In this document: positions 57,494-64,000 of the stretch, one piece after another | Layout of the letters: every line of letters starts with the position of its first letter | How positions within the stretch are numbered: position 1 is the first letter of the stretch | Assembly: GCF_023502205.1 (NCBI RefSeq) | Contig: NZ_JAMFLG010000002.1 | Coordinates: 269,748 to 333,747 of the forward strand | DNA: 64,000 bases | Direction of reading: 5' to 3' | Origin: Aquiflexum sp. TKW24L | GTDB lineage: Bacteria; Bacteroidota; Bacteroidia; Cytophagales; Cyclobacteriaceae | The notes under the pieces: generated by a model | Told to the model about the DNA's origin: nothing | The model's input: the letters and a program-made list of their open reading frames with translations, nothing else | The model's database searches: none | Made by a program: the position numbers and the translations under genes

Positions 57494-58681
57494 TTAGTCA
57501 AGAATTTCAGTCACCTGACCGGCACCTACAGTTCTACCTCCTTCACGGATAGCAAAACGAAGACCTTTCTCAAGTGCTACTTTATTCAATAAGTTAACTT
57601 CAATAGTCACGTTGTCACCTGGCATAACCATTTCCACGTTTTCAGGAAGCATAATTTCTCCAGTTACGTCTGTAGTCCTTAAGTAGAACTGTGGACGATA
57701 TTTGTTGAAGAATGGCGTATGACGTCCACCTTCTTCTTTAGAAAGAACGTAAACTTCAGCCTTGAAAAGAGCGTGAGGCTTCACAGAGTTTGGCTTACAG
57801 ATAATCATACCTCTTCTGATTTGGGATTTTTCAATACCTCTCAACAAAAGACCAACGTTATCACCTGCTTCTCCTCTATCAAGGATCTTACGGAACATTT
57901 CAACACCAGTTACAGTAGACTTCAATCCTTCAGCACCCATACCGATGATGTCAACAGCGTCTCCAGAGTTGATTACACCTCTTTCGATTCTACCTGTTGC
58001 AACAGTACCACGACCTGTGATTGAAAATACGTCTTCAACCGGCATCAAGAAATCTTTGTCGATCAAACGCTCAGGGATTGGAATGAACTCATCCACAGCA
58101 TTCATCAATTCCATAACAGTAGATTCCCACTTGGCATCACCGTTAAGTGCACCAAGAGCAGAACCTGCGATTACAGGAATATTATCTCCATCAAAATCAT
58201 AGAATGAAAGAAGTTCTCTGATTTCCATTTCCACAAGCTCAAGAAGCTCAGGATCATCCACCATATCCACTTTATTCATAAATACAACAAGTGCTGGAAC
58301 ACCTACCTGACGAGCAAGAAGGATGTGCTCTCTTGTCTGAGGCATAGGTCCATCAGTTGCAGCTACTACTAATATAGCACCGTCCATCTGAGCAGCACCG
58401 GTAACCATGTTTTTCACATAATCAGCGTGTCCAGGACAATCTACGTGAGCGTAGTGTCTTTTCTCGGTTGAATATTCAACGTGAGAAGTATTGATAGTAA
58501 TTCCTCTTTCTTTTTCTTCCGGAGCGTTATCAATGGAAGAAAAATCTCTTAATTCAGAAAGACCTTTTTTCGCCAAAACGGTAGTAATGGCAGCAGTCAA
58601 AGTTGTCTTTCCATGGTCTACGTGACCAATCGTACCGATGTTAACGTGCGGTTTTGAACGGTCAAAGGTTGCTTTTGCCAT
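57494..58681 (-). CDS. tuf: Elongation factor Tu
   Basis: A 395-residue GTPase that brings aminoacyl-tRNA to the ribosome. [15 protein letters not shown] is the P-loop, [12 protein letters not shown] is G3, and NKVDMVDD is G4. Full length, very typical. It is cotranscribed with three tRNA genes upstream and tRNA-Trp downstream; only one tuf is in this window. Confidence 0.99.
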   Translation of the reverse strand: MAKATFDRSKPHVNIGTIGHVDHGKTTLTAAITTVLAKKGLSELRDFSSIDNAPEEKERGITINTSHVEYSTEKRHYAHVDCPGHADYVKNMVTGAAQMDGAILVVAATDGPMPQTREHILLARQVGVPALVVFMNKVDMVDDPELLELVEMEIRELLSFYDFDGDNIPVIAGSALGALNGDAKWESTVMELMNAVDEFIPIPERLIDKDFLMPVEDVFSITGRGTVATGRIERGVINSGDAVDIIGMGAEGLKSTVTGVEMFRKILDRGEAGDNVGLLLRGIEKSQIRRGMIICKPNSVKPHALFKAEVYVLSKEEGGRHTPFFNKYRPQFYLRTTDVTGEIMLPENVEMVMPGDNVTIEVNLLNKVALEKGLRFAIREGGRTVGAGQVTEILD

Positions 58682-58742
58682 GCGTGAAAATCCTCTGTTT
58701 TAGTTAAGGTTATATAATTATTTTAATTTTTCAATGTTTCAG

Positions 58743-58814
58743 AGCCAACGACGGGAATTGAACCCGTGACCCCTTCCTTACCAAGGAAGTACTCTACCCC
58801 TGAGCTACGTCGGC
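58743..58814 (-). tRNA. tRNA-Thr (anticodon GGT)
   Basis: A 72-base tRNA on the minus strand. Acceptor stem GCCGACG/CGTTGGC (one wobble), T loop GGTTCAATTCC, anticodon loop TTGGTAA. No CCA encoded. Third of the tRNA group before tuf. Confidence 0.95.
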
Positions 58815-58848
58815 TGGTAACATTTGCCCTGCTTTATTAAAAGCATAG

Positions 58849-58921
58849 AGCGGGAGACGAGGCTCGAACCCGCGACCTGCAGCTTGGAAGGCTGCCGCTC
58901 TACCAACTGAGCTACTCCCGC
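58849..58921 (-). tRNA. tRNA-Gly (anticodon TCC)
   Basis: A 73-base tRNA on the minus strand. Acceptor stem GCGGGAG/CTCCCGC, T loop GGTTCGAGCC, anticodon loop CTTCCAA (anticodon TCC). No CCA encoded. Confidence 0.95.
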
Positions 58922-58970
58922 TTTTGAAATGCTGTGCAAAAGTAATAAAATATTTTGCAATTCACACTTG

Positions 58971-59053
58971 TGGGGGAAACAGGATTCGAACCTGTGAAGA
59001 CATAAGTCAACGGATTTACAGTCCGTCCCAGTTGGCCGCTTTGGTATTCCCCC
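58971..59053 (-). tRNA. tRNA-Tyr (anticodon GTA)
   Basis: An 83-base class II tRNA with a long variable arm, on the minus strand. Acceptor stem GGGGGAA/TTCCCCC, anticodon loop CTGTAAA, T loop GGTTCGAATCC. First gene after the promoter at 59111. Confidence 0.95.
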
Positions 59054-59110
59054 AACTGATTTTGGTCAAGATTTAAACCTAATTTTGATTTTTGTATTCT
59101 TAACGGATGG

Positions 59111-59141
59111 CAAAATTATACCCTTTTCCTAAACATTCAAA
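59111..59141 (-). promoter_or_regulatory. Promoter of tRNA-Tyr/Gly/Thr-tuf operon
   Basis: On the minus strand TTTG (59138-59141) and TAATTTTG (59111-59118) are exactly 19 bases apart, 58 bases before tRNA-Tyr. A perfect fit to the Bacteroidota pattern. Confidence 0.8.
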
Positions 59142-59205
59142 ATTATGTTTGAAAATTTCAAAGTATTTTTTAGATGCCTACTTTAATCACATTAAAATCA
59201 ACCAT

Positions 59206-61821
59206 TTAATTTTCTTCAAGGTACTGAGAGAGGAAAAATTCCTCATATCTTTTAGCTAAATCATCCTTCTCCAGAGAATATAACTCTTTAGCCTTATCCA
59301 AAACCCCAGGCTCATCGATAAATCCGAATAAGCCCATAAAGGCTCCGATCCTGACATAATTTGAGTTATTTTCTTTTGCAATGGTATATAAATTATTTAT
59401 TGCTTTTTCTTTTCCTTCACCCGGATTTTGTACAAAGTATTCACTGTAATAACCTAGAAAATAGTAAAGTGATTGTCCACCCTGCAATTCTAGATTGTTG
59501 TGAAACCATTCCGCTTTCCCACTGATAAGGTTTGTGATGTAATATTCAGCTACAGGAACAACCAGCCTGATGTTTTTCTCAGATTCAAATCGGTTTGCGA
59601 TTTCTACTCTATCTGCGTTGTTTTCATTTTCCAAGTATGCGGCCAAAGCCGCTCCTGCCACATAGTAAGAAGGATGCTCCATCCACTCCATAAACTTAGG
59701 GGCATATTTGTCAGGATCTAGCAAACTTAGCATTTCGATTGCCCCTTGCTTTACAGTATTCTTGGGATCCGTTTCTGCCATTTCCAATAGACGATCTTCC
59801 AAATCGGAAATCTCCAACAACCAATCCGGATGTTGGGCTATGTGCATGATCGCAGCTTCTCTGATCGCATAAAACGGATCATTCAATGCTCTACCTACCA
59901 AAGAAGCAACCTCGGGGTCATCTGCAAAAATATTTGCCAGACTGTCGAGTGCTTCAAACCTTGACACTCCCAATGACGAAATACTAAATTGCTTTTTGAA
60001 GTGATCTACGCCCCTTGAGGATTTTTTTTCTGCAAGTAATTCCATGGCCTCATCAAAGTACAATTCTTTTAAAGGGACTTTGTTTTCTATCGCAAATTGC
60101 TGCCACGCCTTATCCAAAACCAATTCTTTTTCATGTCTTTTACCCTCATGATACCAGCTCACTTTGAAAGGTATTTTATATAAAGGAGTGGAAGTAAGAT
60201 CTTGCTTTTGGGAAACAGTTAACAGAAGGTTCCCAGGCTGACTGTAATCTATTTCATATTCGAGTGTTGGATGGCCTGAGGAAAGAAACCACTGATTGAA
60301 ATACCAATTAAGGTCTTGGCCGGTAACTTCTTCAAAAGCCAATCTAAGGTCATGAACTTCCACACTTGAAAATGCATGTTTGTTCAAATAAAGTTTTACA
60401 CCTGCAAAGAATGCTTCATCTCCAATGTGTCTTCTAAGCATATGAAGTATTCTGCCTCCTTTTGCATAAGAATGGCTGTCAAACATGTCTTCTGAATCAT
60501 TGTGATAAAACCGGATCAAATCAACTTGCTTCTCCTTGGATTCATCAAAGTACATTTCCATTTCAGAAATATGATGCATGTCAGCATCATCCTTTCCATC
60601 TTTATATTCAAACCAGAGGTATTCGGAGTAATTGGCAAAAGCTTCATTCAAAGTAAGATTTGCCCATGATTCATTGGTGACATAATCCCCTAGCCATTGG
60701 TGAAAAAGCTCATGCGCGATAATGCCATCCCATTCTGAATCTATAGCGGCCCTAGCATCCAAATTCAGGTCTTCCATAAATACCGAAATGGTAGTGTTTT
60801 CCATGGCCCCGGAGACAAAATCCCGGACTACAACCTGATCATACTTTTGCCAAGGATACCGTACACAGAGGATTTTTGAGAAAAACCCAATCATCTCTGG
60901 CGTGTTTTGAAAAACCGTTTTGGCTCCTTCTTCAAATTCCTTTTCCACATAATAACTCACAGGCATTCCCTCCCAATTATCTTTGATCTCTACAAAATCG
61001 CCAACAATCACTGCTGCCAAATAGGGTGCATGTGGCAAGTCCATCACCCAATGGTCAGTTCTTGTCCCGTCAGCATTTACTTTGCTTGATTTCAAAAGAC
61101 CATTACTGATTGTCTTTAGTTTTTTATCGACCGTCATTTTGATTTCCTGAGTCATTCTCTCATTGGGGGAATCAATCGTAGGAAACCACTTGGAGTTATG
61201 CTCGGATTCCCCTTGCGTCCAAATCATAGTGGGCTTATTGGGATCTTCCCCCCGAGCATTGATAAAGTATAACCCTTTGGTGTCAGTAATGGCTGCACTC
61301 CCTAGTTCAGGGTTTTCGTTTGGTTTGGCAGTGTATTTTATCCTGACTGTGATGGTGTCTTTGGAAGTGTATGTTTGAGGTAAATATGCTGTAACAGTTT
61401 GTCCATTATAGCGGAAATTTAACTCACTCTCTTTCCCTTTTTCTAATAATAAAAAACCATGAATGTCAAAATCCTGTGCATCAAGGACCAGTTCACGCTG
61501 AGGGTAAAAATAGGGCTTAAAAGTCAGGACAGCGACTCCATTTACCCATTCCTTCTGATAGTCAAAGGACAAATCCAACGCTGTATGTAAAAGGTCAAAG
61601 TATCTTGTGTCAGAAGCTTTATAGGAAGCAATTCTATTTTCTAATGCCGGAATCAATTCTTTTAGCTGTGAAGCATCATTTGAATCCGATCTATTAGTTT
61701 CGATTTCTAATTGCGATGAAGGTACTTCTGCAACTTGATCTGACACGGGCTTGGAACTCTGACAAGACCAAATCAAAAAAATAGAAATGGCCAAAAGTGC
61801 TTTGGGTTTATTGAAATCCAT
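59206..61821 (-). CDS. M1 family aminopeptidase, lipoprotein
   Basis: An 871-residue zinc peptidase. Lipobox IWSC with Cys20 anchors it to a membrane. The exopeptidase motif GAMEN is at 338-342, the zinc site HELFH at 370-374 with the third ligand Glu393 in NEAFA. The C-terminal 250 residues are helical, HEAT-like repeats typical of M1 enzymes. It cleaves N-terminal residues from peptides in the periplasm or at the surface. Single gene, divergent from the biotin carrier. Confidence 0.93.
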   Translation of the reverse strand: MDFNKPKALLAISIFLIWSCQSSKPVSDQVAEVPSSQLEIETNRSDSNDASQLKELIPALENRIASYKASDTRYFDLLHTALDLSFDYQKEWVNGVAVLTFKPYFYPQRELVLDAQDFDIHGFLLLEKGKESELNFRYNGQTVTAYLPQTYTSKDTITVRIKYTAKPNENPELGSAAITDTKGLYFINARGEDPNKPTMIWTQGESEHNSKWFPTIDSPNERMTQEIKMTVDKKLKTISNGLLKSSKVNADGTRTDHWVMDLPHAPYLAAVIVGDFVEIKDNWEGMPVSYYVEKEFEEGAKTVFQNTPEMIGFFSKILCVRYPWQKYDQVVVRDFVSGAMENTTISVFMEDLNLDARAAIDSEWDGIIAHELFHQWLGDYVTNESWANLTLNEAFANYSEYLWFEYKDGKDDADMHHISEMEMYFDESKEKQVDLIRFYHNDSEDMFDSHSYAKGGRILHMLRRHIGDEAFFAGVKLYLNKHAFSSVEVHDLRLAFEEVTGQDLNWYFNQWFLSSGHPTLEYEIDYSQPGNLLLTVSQKQDLTSTPLYKIPFKVSWYHEGKRHEKELVLDKAWQQFAIENKVPLKELYFDEAMELLAEKKSSRGVDHFKKQFSISSLGVSRFEALDSLANIFADDPEVASLVGRALNDPFYAIREAAIMHIAQHPDWLLEISDLEDRLLEMAETDPKNTVKQGAIEMLSLLDPDKYAPKFMEWMEHPSYYVAGAALAAYLENENNADRVEIANRFESEKNIRLVVPVAEYYITNLISGKAEWFHNNLELQGGQSLYYFLGYYSEYFVQNPGEGKEKAINNLYTIAKENNSNYVRIGAFMGLFGFIDEPGVLDKAKELYSLEKDDLAKRYEEFFLSQYLEEN

Positions 61822-61870
61822 GAAAATGCTTTTTGAAGATTAATTGTATATTTAGCGCAAAATAAAGGAA

Positions 61871-62365
61871 ATGTATTCAGTTAATATCAAGAATTCGGTT
61901 TTTGAAGTAGAAAAAGCAAAAGAAACAGTTGTTGTTAACGGGAATATCCTTGATTGGGATATATCCCAGATTAATGAAAGACACTACAATGTCATCTACA
62001 ATGACAAATCCTTTAACTTAGAAGTGGTAAGTCTTGATATTGAAACCAAAACTGTCAAACTCAAGCTCAACAACAAACCCTGTGAAATAACGCTCAAGGA
62101 TAAATTCGACCTTTTGTTGGAAAAACTTGGAATGAATAACCTCCATAATAAAGTAGCCAAGGATATCAAAGCACCAATGCCTGGATTGATTTTTGACATC
62201 AAAGTCAAAGAGGGGGATGAGGTTAAGAAAGGAGATGCCGTACTCATACTCGAGGCCATGAAAATGGAGAATATCCTCAAATCTCCGGGAGACGGAACCG
62301 TCAAAGCCATCAAAATCAAAAAAGGACAAAGCGTAGAGAAAAATCAGGTCCTAATCCAATTTTAG
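61871..62365 (+). CDS. Biotin/lipoyl-domain carrier protein (acyl-CoA carboxylase carrier-like)
   Basis: A 164-residue protein with a C-terminal biotinyl domain: APMPGLIFDIKVKEGDEVKKGDAV and LEAMKMEN, with Lys131 the probable biotinylation site. The N-terminal 90 residues are of the type found in carrier subunits of propionyl-/methylmalonyl-CoA or pyruvate-type carboxylases. No carboxylase partner gene is in the window, so its complex is unknown. Single gene, 50 bases from the divergent M1 peptidase start. Confidence 0.88.
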   Translation: MYSVNIKNSVFEVEKAKETVVVNGNILDWDISQINERHYNVIYNDKSFNLEVVSLDIETKTVKLKLNNKPCEITLKDKFDLLLEKLGMNNLHNKVAKDIKAPMPGLIFDIKVKEGDEVKKGDAVLILEAMKMENILKSPGDGTVKAIKIKKGQSVEKNQVLIQF

Positions 62366-62375
62366 AAAAAACAGG

Positions 62376-62406
62376 TTTTCATTTCTAAAGTAAGACTTTA
62401 TATTTG
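62376..62406 (+). promoter_or_regulatory. Promoter of pyrH-frr
   Basis: TATATTTG (62399-62406) is an exact -7 match; 19 bases upstream is TTTT instead of TTTG (62376-62379). It lies 60 bases before pyrH. Confidence 0.55.
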
Positions 62407-62466
62407 TCGGATTTATCAATTTACCAACCTGATTGAGTTAGTCTTTTTCACATATAAAAACCAAAA

Positions 62467-63177
62467 ATGAAGTATAAAAGGATTTTGCTGAAACTAAGCG
62501 GCGAGGCGCTGATGGGAGAAAAAAACTACGGTATTGATTCCAAAAGACTAGAGCAATATGCCCAAGAAATCAAAAGGGTAAAAGAATTGGGAGTTGAACT
62601 CGCTATCGTCATCGGAGGAGGCAACATCTTTAGGGGTGTTCAGGCAGAAAATGCTGGAATTGACCGTGTGCAGGGGGACTATATGGGCATGCTCGCAACC
62701 TTGATCAATGCCATGGCACTCCAGAGTGCACTCGAACAAGTTGGTATGTTTACCCGATTAATGTCAGGGATCAAAGTAGAAAGTGTCTGCGAACCTTTTA
62801 TCAGAAGAAGAGCCATCCGACACCTCGAAAAAGGCAGAATAGTTATTTTTGGAGCAGGAATCGGCAATCCTTATTTCACTACAGACTCTACTGCCGCACT
62901 TCGTGCGATAGAAATCGAAGCAGACGTGGTCTTGAAAGGTACTAGAGTTGACGGCGTCTATACCGCAGATCCTGAAAAAGACAAAACCGCAACCAAATAC
63001 AGCTCTCTTTCTTTTCAGGAAGCATACGCCAAAAACCTCAACATCATGGACATGACGGCGTTTACCCTTTGTCAGGAAAATAACTTGCCTATCATCGTTT
63101 TTGACATGAACAAGCCAGGCAATTTGGATAAAATTGTCCTTGGAGAAGATATCGGAACATTAATCACTTCAAACTAA
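62467..63177 (+). CDS. pyrH: UMP kinase
   Basis: A 236-residue amino-acid-kinase-family enzyme: phosphorylates UMP to [28 protein letters not shown] and [17 protein letters not shown] are the family marks. It is followed by frr after 12 bases, the common bacterial pair. Full length. Confidence 0.98.
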   Translation: MKYKRILLKLSGEALMGEKNYGIDSKRLEQYAQEIKRVKELGVELAIVIGGGNIFRGVQAENAGIDRVQGDYMGMLATLINAMALQSALEQVGMFTRLMSGIKVESVCEPFIRRRAIRHLEKGRIVIFGAGIGNPYFTTDSTAALRAIEIEADVVLKGTRVDGVYTADPEKDKTATKYSSLSFQEAYAKNLNIMDMTAFTLCQENNLPIIVFDMNKPGNLDKIVLGEDIGTLITSN

Positions 63178-63189
63178 TCCGAATTAATT

Positions 63190-63750
63190 ATGGAAGAAAT
63201 TCAGATGTACTTGGAAGAAGCCAAAGAATTGATGCAAAAAGCAGTCAACCACACTTCCACTGAATTATTGAAAATCAGAGCAGGAAAAGCAATGCCAAAC
63301 TTGCTTGATGGACTGATGGTAGCCTATTATGGTTCACCTACTCCCCTGCAGCAGGTGGCTTCGGTCACGACGCCTGATGCAAGGACACTTGCAATCAAGC
63401 CTTGGGAAAGAAACCTGATCAATGAAATCGAAAGATCTATCATCAACTCTGACCTTGGACTTGCACCTCAGAATAATGGAGAACTCATCATCCTGACGAT
63501 TCCTCCAATGACTGAGGAAAGAAGAAAAAACCTGGTAAAGCAGGCAAAAAATGAATGCGAATCAGGGAAAATTTCCATCAGGACAGTAAGAAAAGAAACC
63601 AACGAGTCTCTTAGAAAACTTCAAAAAGACGGAGCTGCAGAAGATGAAATCAAAAGAGCAGAAGATACTGTCCAGAAATTCACAGATGGTTATTCCACCA
63701 AAATCGATGAACTCTTGGTGAAAAAAGAACATGAGATCATGACGGTTTGA
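63190..63750 (+). CDS. frr: Ribosome recycling factor
   Basis: A 186-residue factor that splits post-termination ribosomes with EF-G. LLKIRAGKAMPNLLDGLMVAYYG and the long three-helix bundle ending IDELLVKKEHEIMTV are standard. 12 bases after pyrH; a terminator follows. Confidence 0.98.
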   Translation: MEEIQMYLEEAKELMQKAVNHTSTELLKIRAGKAMPNLLDGLMVAYYGSPTPLQQVASVTTPDARTLAIKPWERNLINEIERSIINSDLGLAPQNNGELIILTIPPMTEERRKNLVKQAKNECESGKISIRTVRKETNESLRKLQKDGAAEDEIKRAEDTVQKFTDGYSTKIDELLVKKEHEIMTV

Positions 63751-63760
63751 CCGATGAAAA

Positions 63761-63803
63761 TATCGGTGGATATTCATTGATATTAGATACTGATTGATAT
63801 TGG
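63761..63803. repeat. Degenerate GATATT repeat after frr
   Basis: About 43 bases with repeated TGATATT/GGATATT-like words between the frr stop and its terminator. Short and imperfect. Confidence 0.4.
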
Positions 63804-63856
63804 CTCGTTGTCCATTGGTGGTTCTAATTAAAAAGCTGAAATTTAATTACAGATAG

Positions 63857-63893
63857 AAAAAAGGCTTCCATTGAAAAAATGGAAGCCTTTTTT
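63857..63893 (+). terminator. Terminator after frr
   Basis: AAAAAAGGCTTCCATT and AATGGAAGCCTTTTTT form a long stem with loop GAAAA, ending in a T-run. About 107 bases after the frr stop. Very strong on both strands. Confidence 0.92.
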
Positions 63894-64000
63894 AATATAT
63901 ACTTTTTGAAAATTCGAGAAATGATCCGCGTAGGTGTCAAAAACCATTTATGGGTTGGTTTACAAAAACAATATCGATTAATATCCATCCCGATGGCCAT
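63894..64000. other. Unassigned right edge
   Basis: An ATG at 63921 opens a frame running out of the window, and a minus-strand frame also enters from the right. Either could belong to a gene mostly outside; neither has recognisable features in the bases available. Confidence 0.3.

Noticed and set aside
58922..58970. Separate promoter for tRNA-Gly
   Set aside because: A TACTTTTG-like box is present on the minus strand, but no -33 element at the right distance; cotranscription from 59111 explains the gene.
63921..64000. Start of a new gene at the right edge
   Set aside because: Only about 27 codons are visible and none is recognisable; a minus-strand frame is equally possible.

Overview
The window comes from a Bacteroidota chromosome, most likely Cytophagales and close to Cyclobacteriaceae. 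The reasons are the str-S10-spc-alpha ribosomal gene order without adk and with map-infA-rpmJ-rpsM, the DUF3467 gene beside rpoC, many SPII lipoproteins, DUF6807/ThuA/Gfo-Idh-MocA genes, and promoters that fit the Bacteroidota pattern (TTTG, about 19 bases, TAnnTTTG). The lineage is inferred from gene content; no alignment was run.

Left accessory part (1-26.5 kb). A truncated molybdopterin oxidoreductase (IorB type) enters from the left edge. Next is an IS200-like HUH transposase between two related palindrome-rich modules (1677-2662). Then comes a carbohydrate-type cluster: ThuA-like protein, DUF6807 lipoprotein and two Gfo/Idh/MocA-type oxidoreductases. After a YiiX-like hydrolase, a small membrane protein, a PolX-like PHP protein with a degenerate polymerase site, an EVE-domain protein and an unknown exported protein lies pyrR-pyrB. 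At 14.2-21 kb is a complete candidate cobalamin uptake locus. A cobalamin riboswitch (17389-17571, minus strand) precedes a BtuB-like TonB receptor overlapped by a BtuG-like DUF5074 lipoprotein, and a divergent operon encodes BtuF-, BtuC- and BtuD-like ABC components. Then follow a GMC oxidoreductase with its gluconate-dehydrogenase-subunit-3 partner, a DUF433/DUF5615 toxin-antitoxin-like pair, an unknown exported protein, eno and carA.

Core part (27.6-59.1 kb, all minus strand). Read in the direction of transcription it runs: tRNA-Tyr, tRNA-Gly, tRNA-Thr, tuf, tRNA-Trp, secE, nusG, rplK, rplA, rplJ, rplL, rpoB, rpoC, a DUF3467 gene, rpsL, rpsG, fusA, rpsJ, then rplC through rplQ with secY, map, infA, rpmJ and rpoA. 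Visible promoters and terminators divide it into units: tRNA-tuf; tRNA-Trp to rpoC; rpsL to rpsJ; rplC onward with a possible second start before rpsH; and carA-eno. The gene set makes ribosomes, RNA polymerase, elongation factors and the Sec channel.

Right end (59.2-64 kb): an M1 aminopeptidase lipoprotein (minus), then on the plus strand a biotin-carrier protein, pyrH and frr with a strong terminator. The last 100 bases hold no gene I can name.

Nothing here is clearly a wholly new system. The best candidates for a second look are the transposase with its palindromic modules, the riboswitch-linked B12 locus with an ATPase carrying an unexplained C-terminal extension, and the PolX homologue that has lost its polymerase aspartates.
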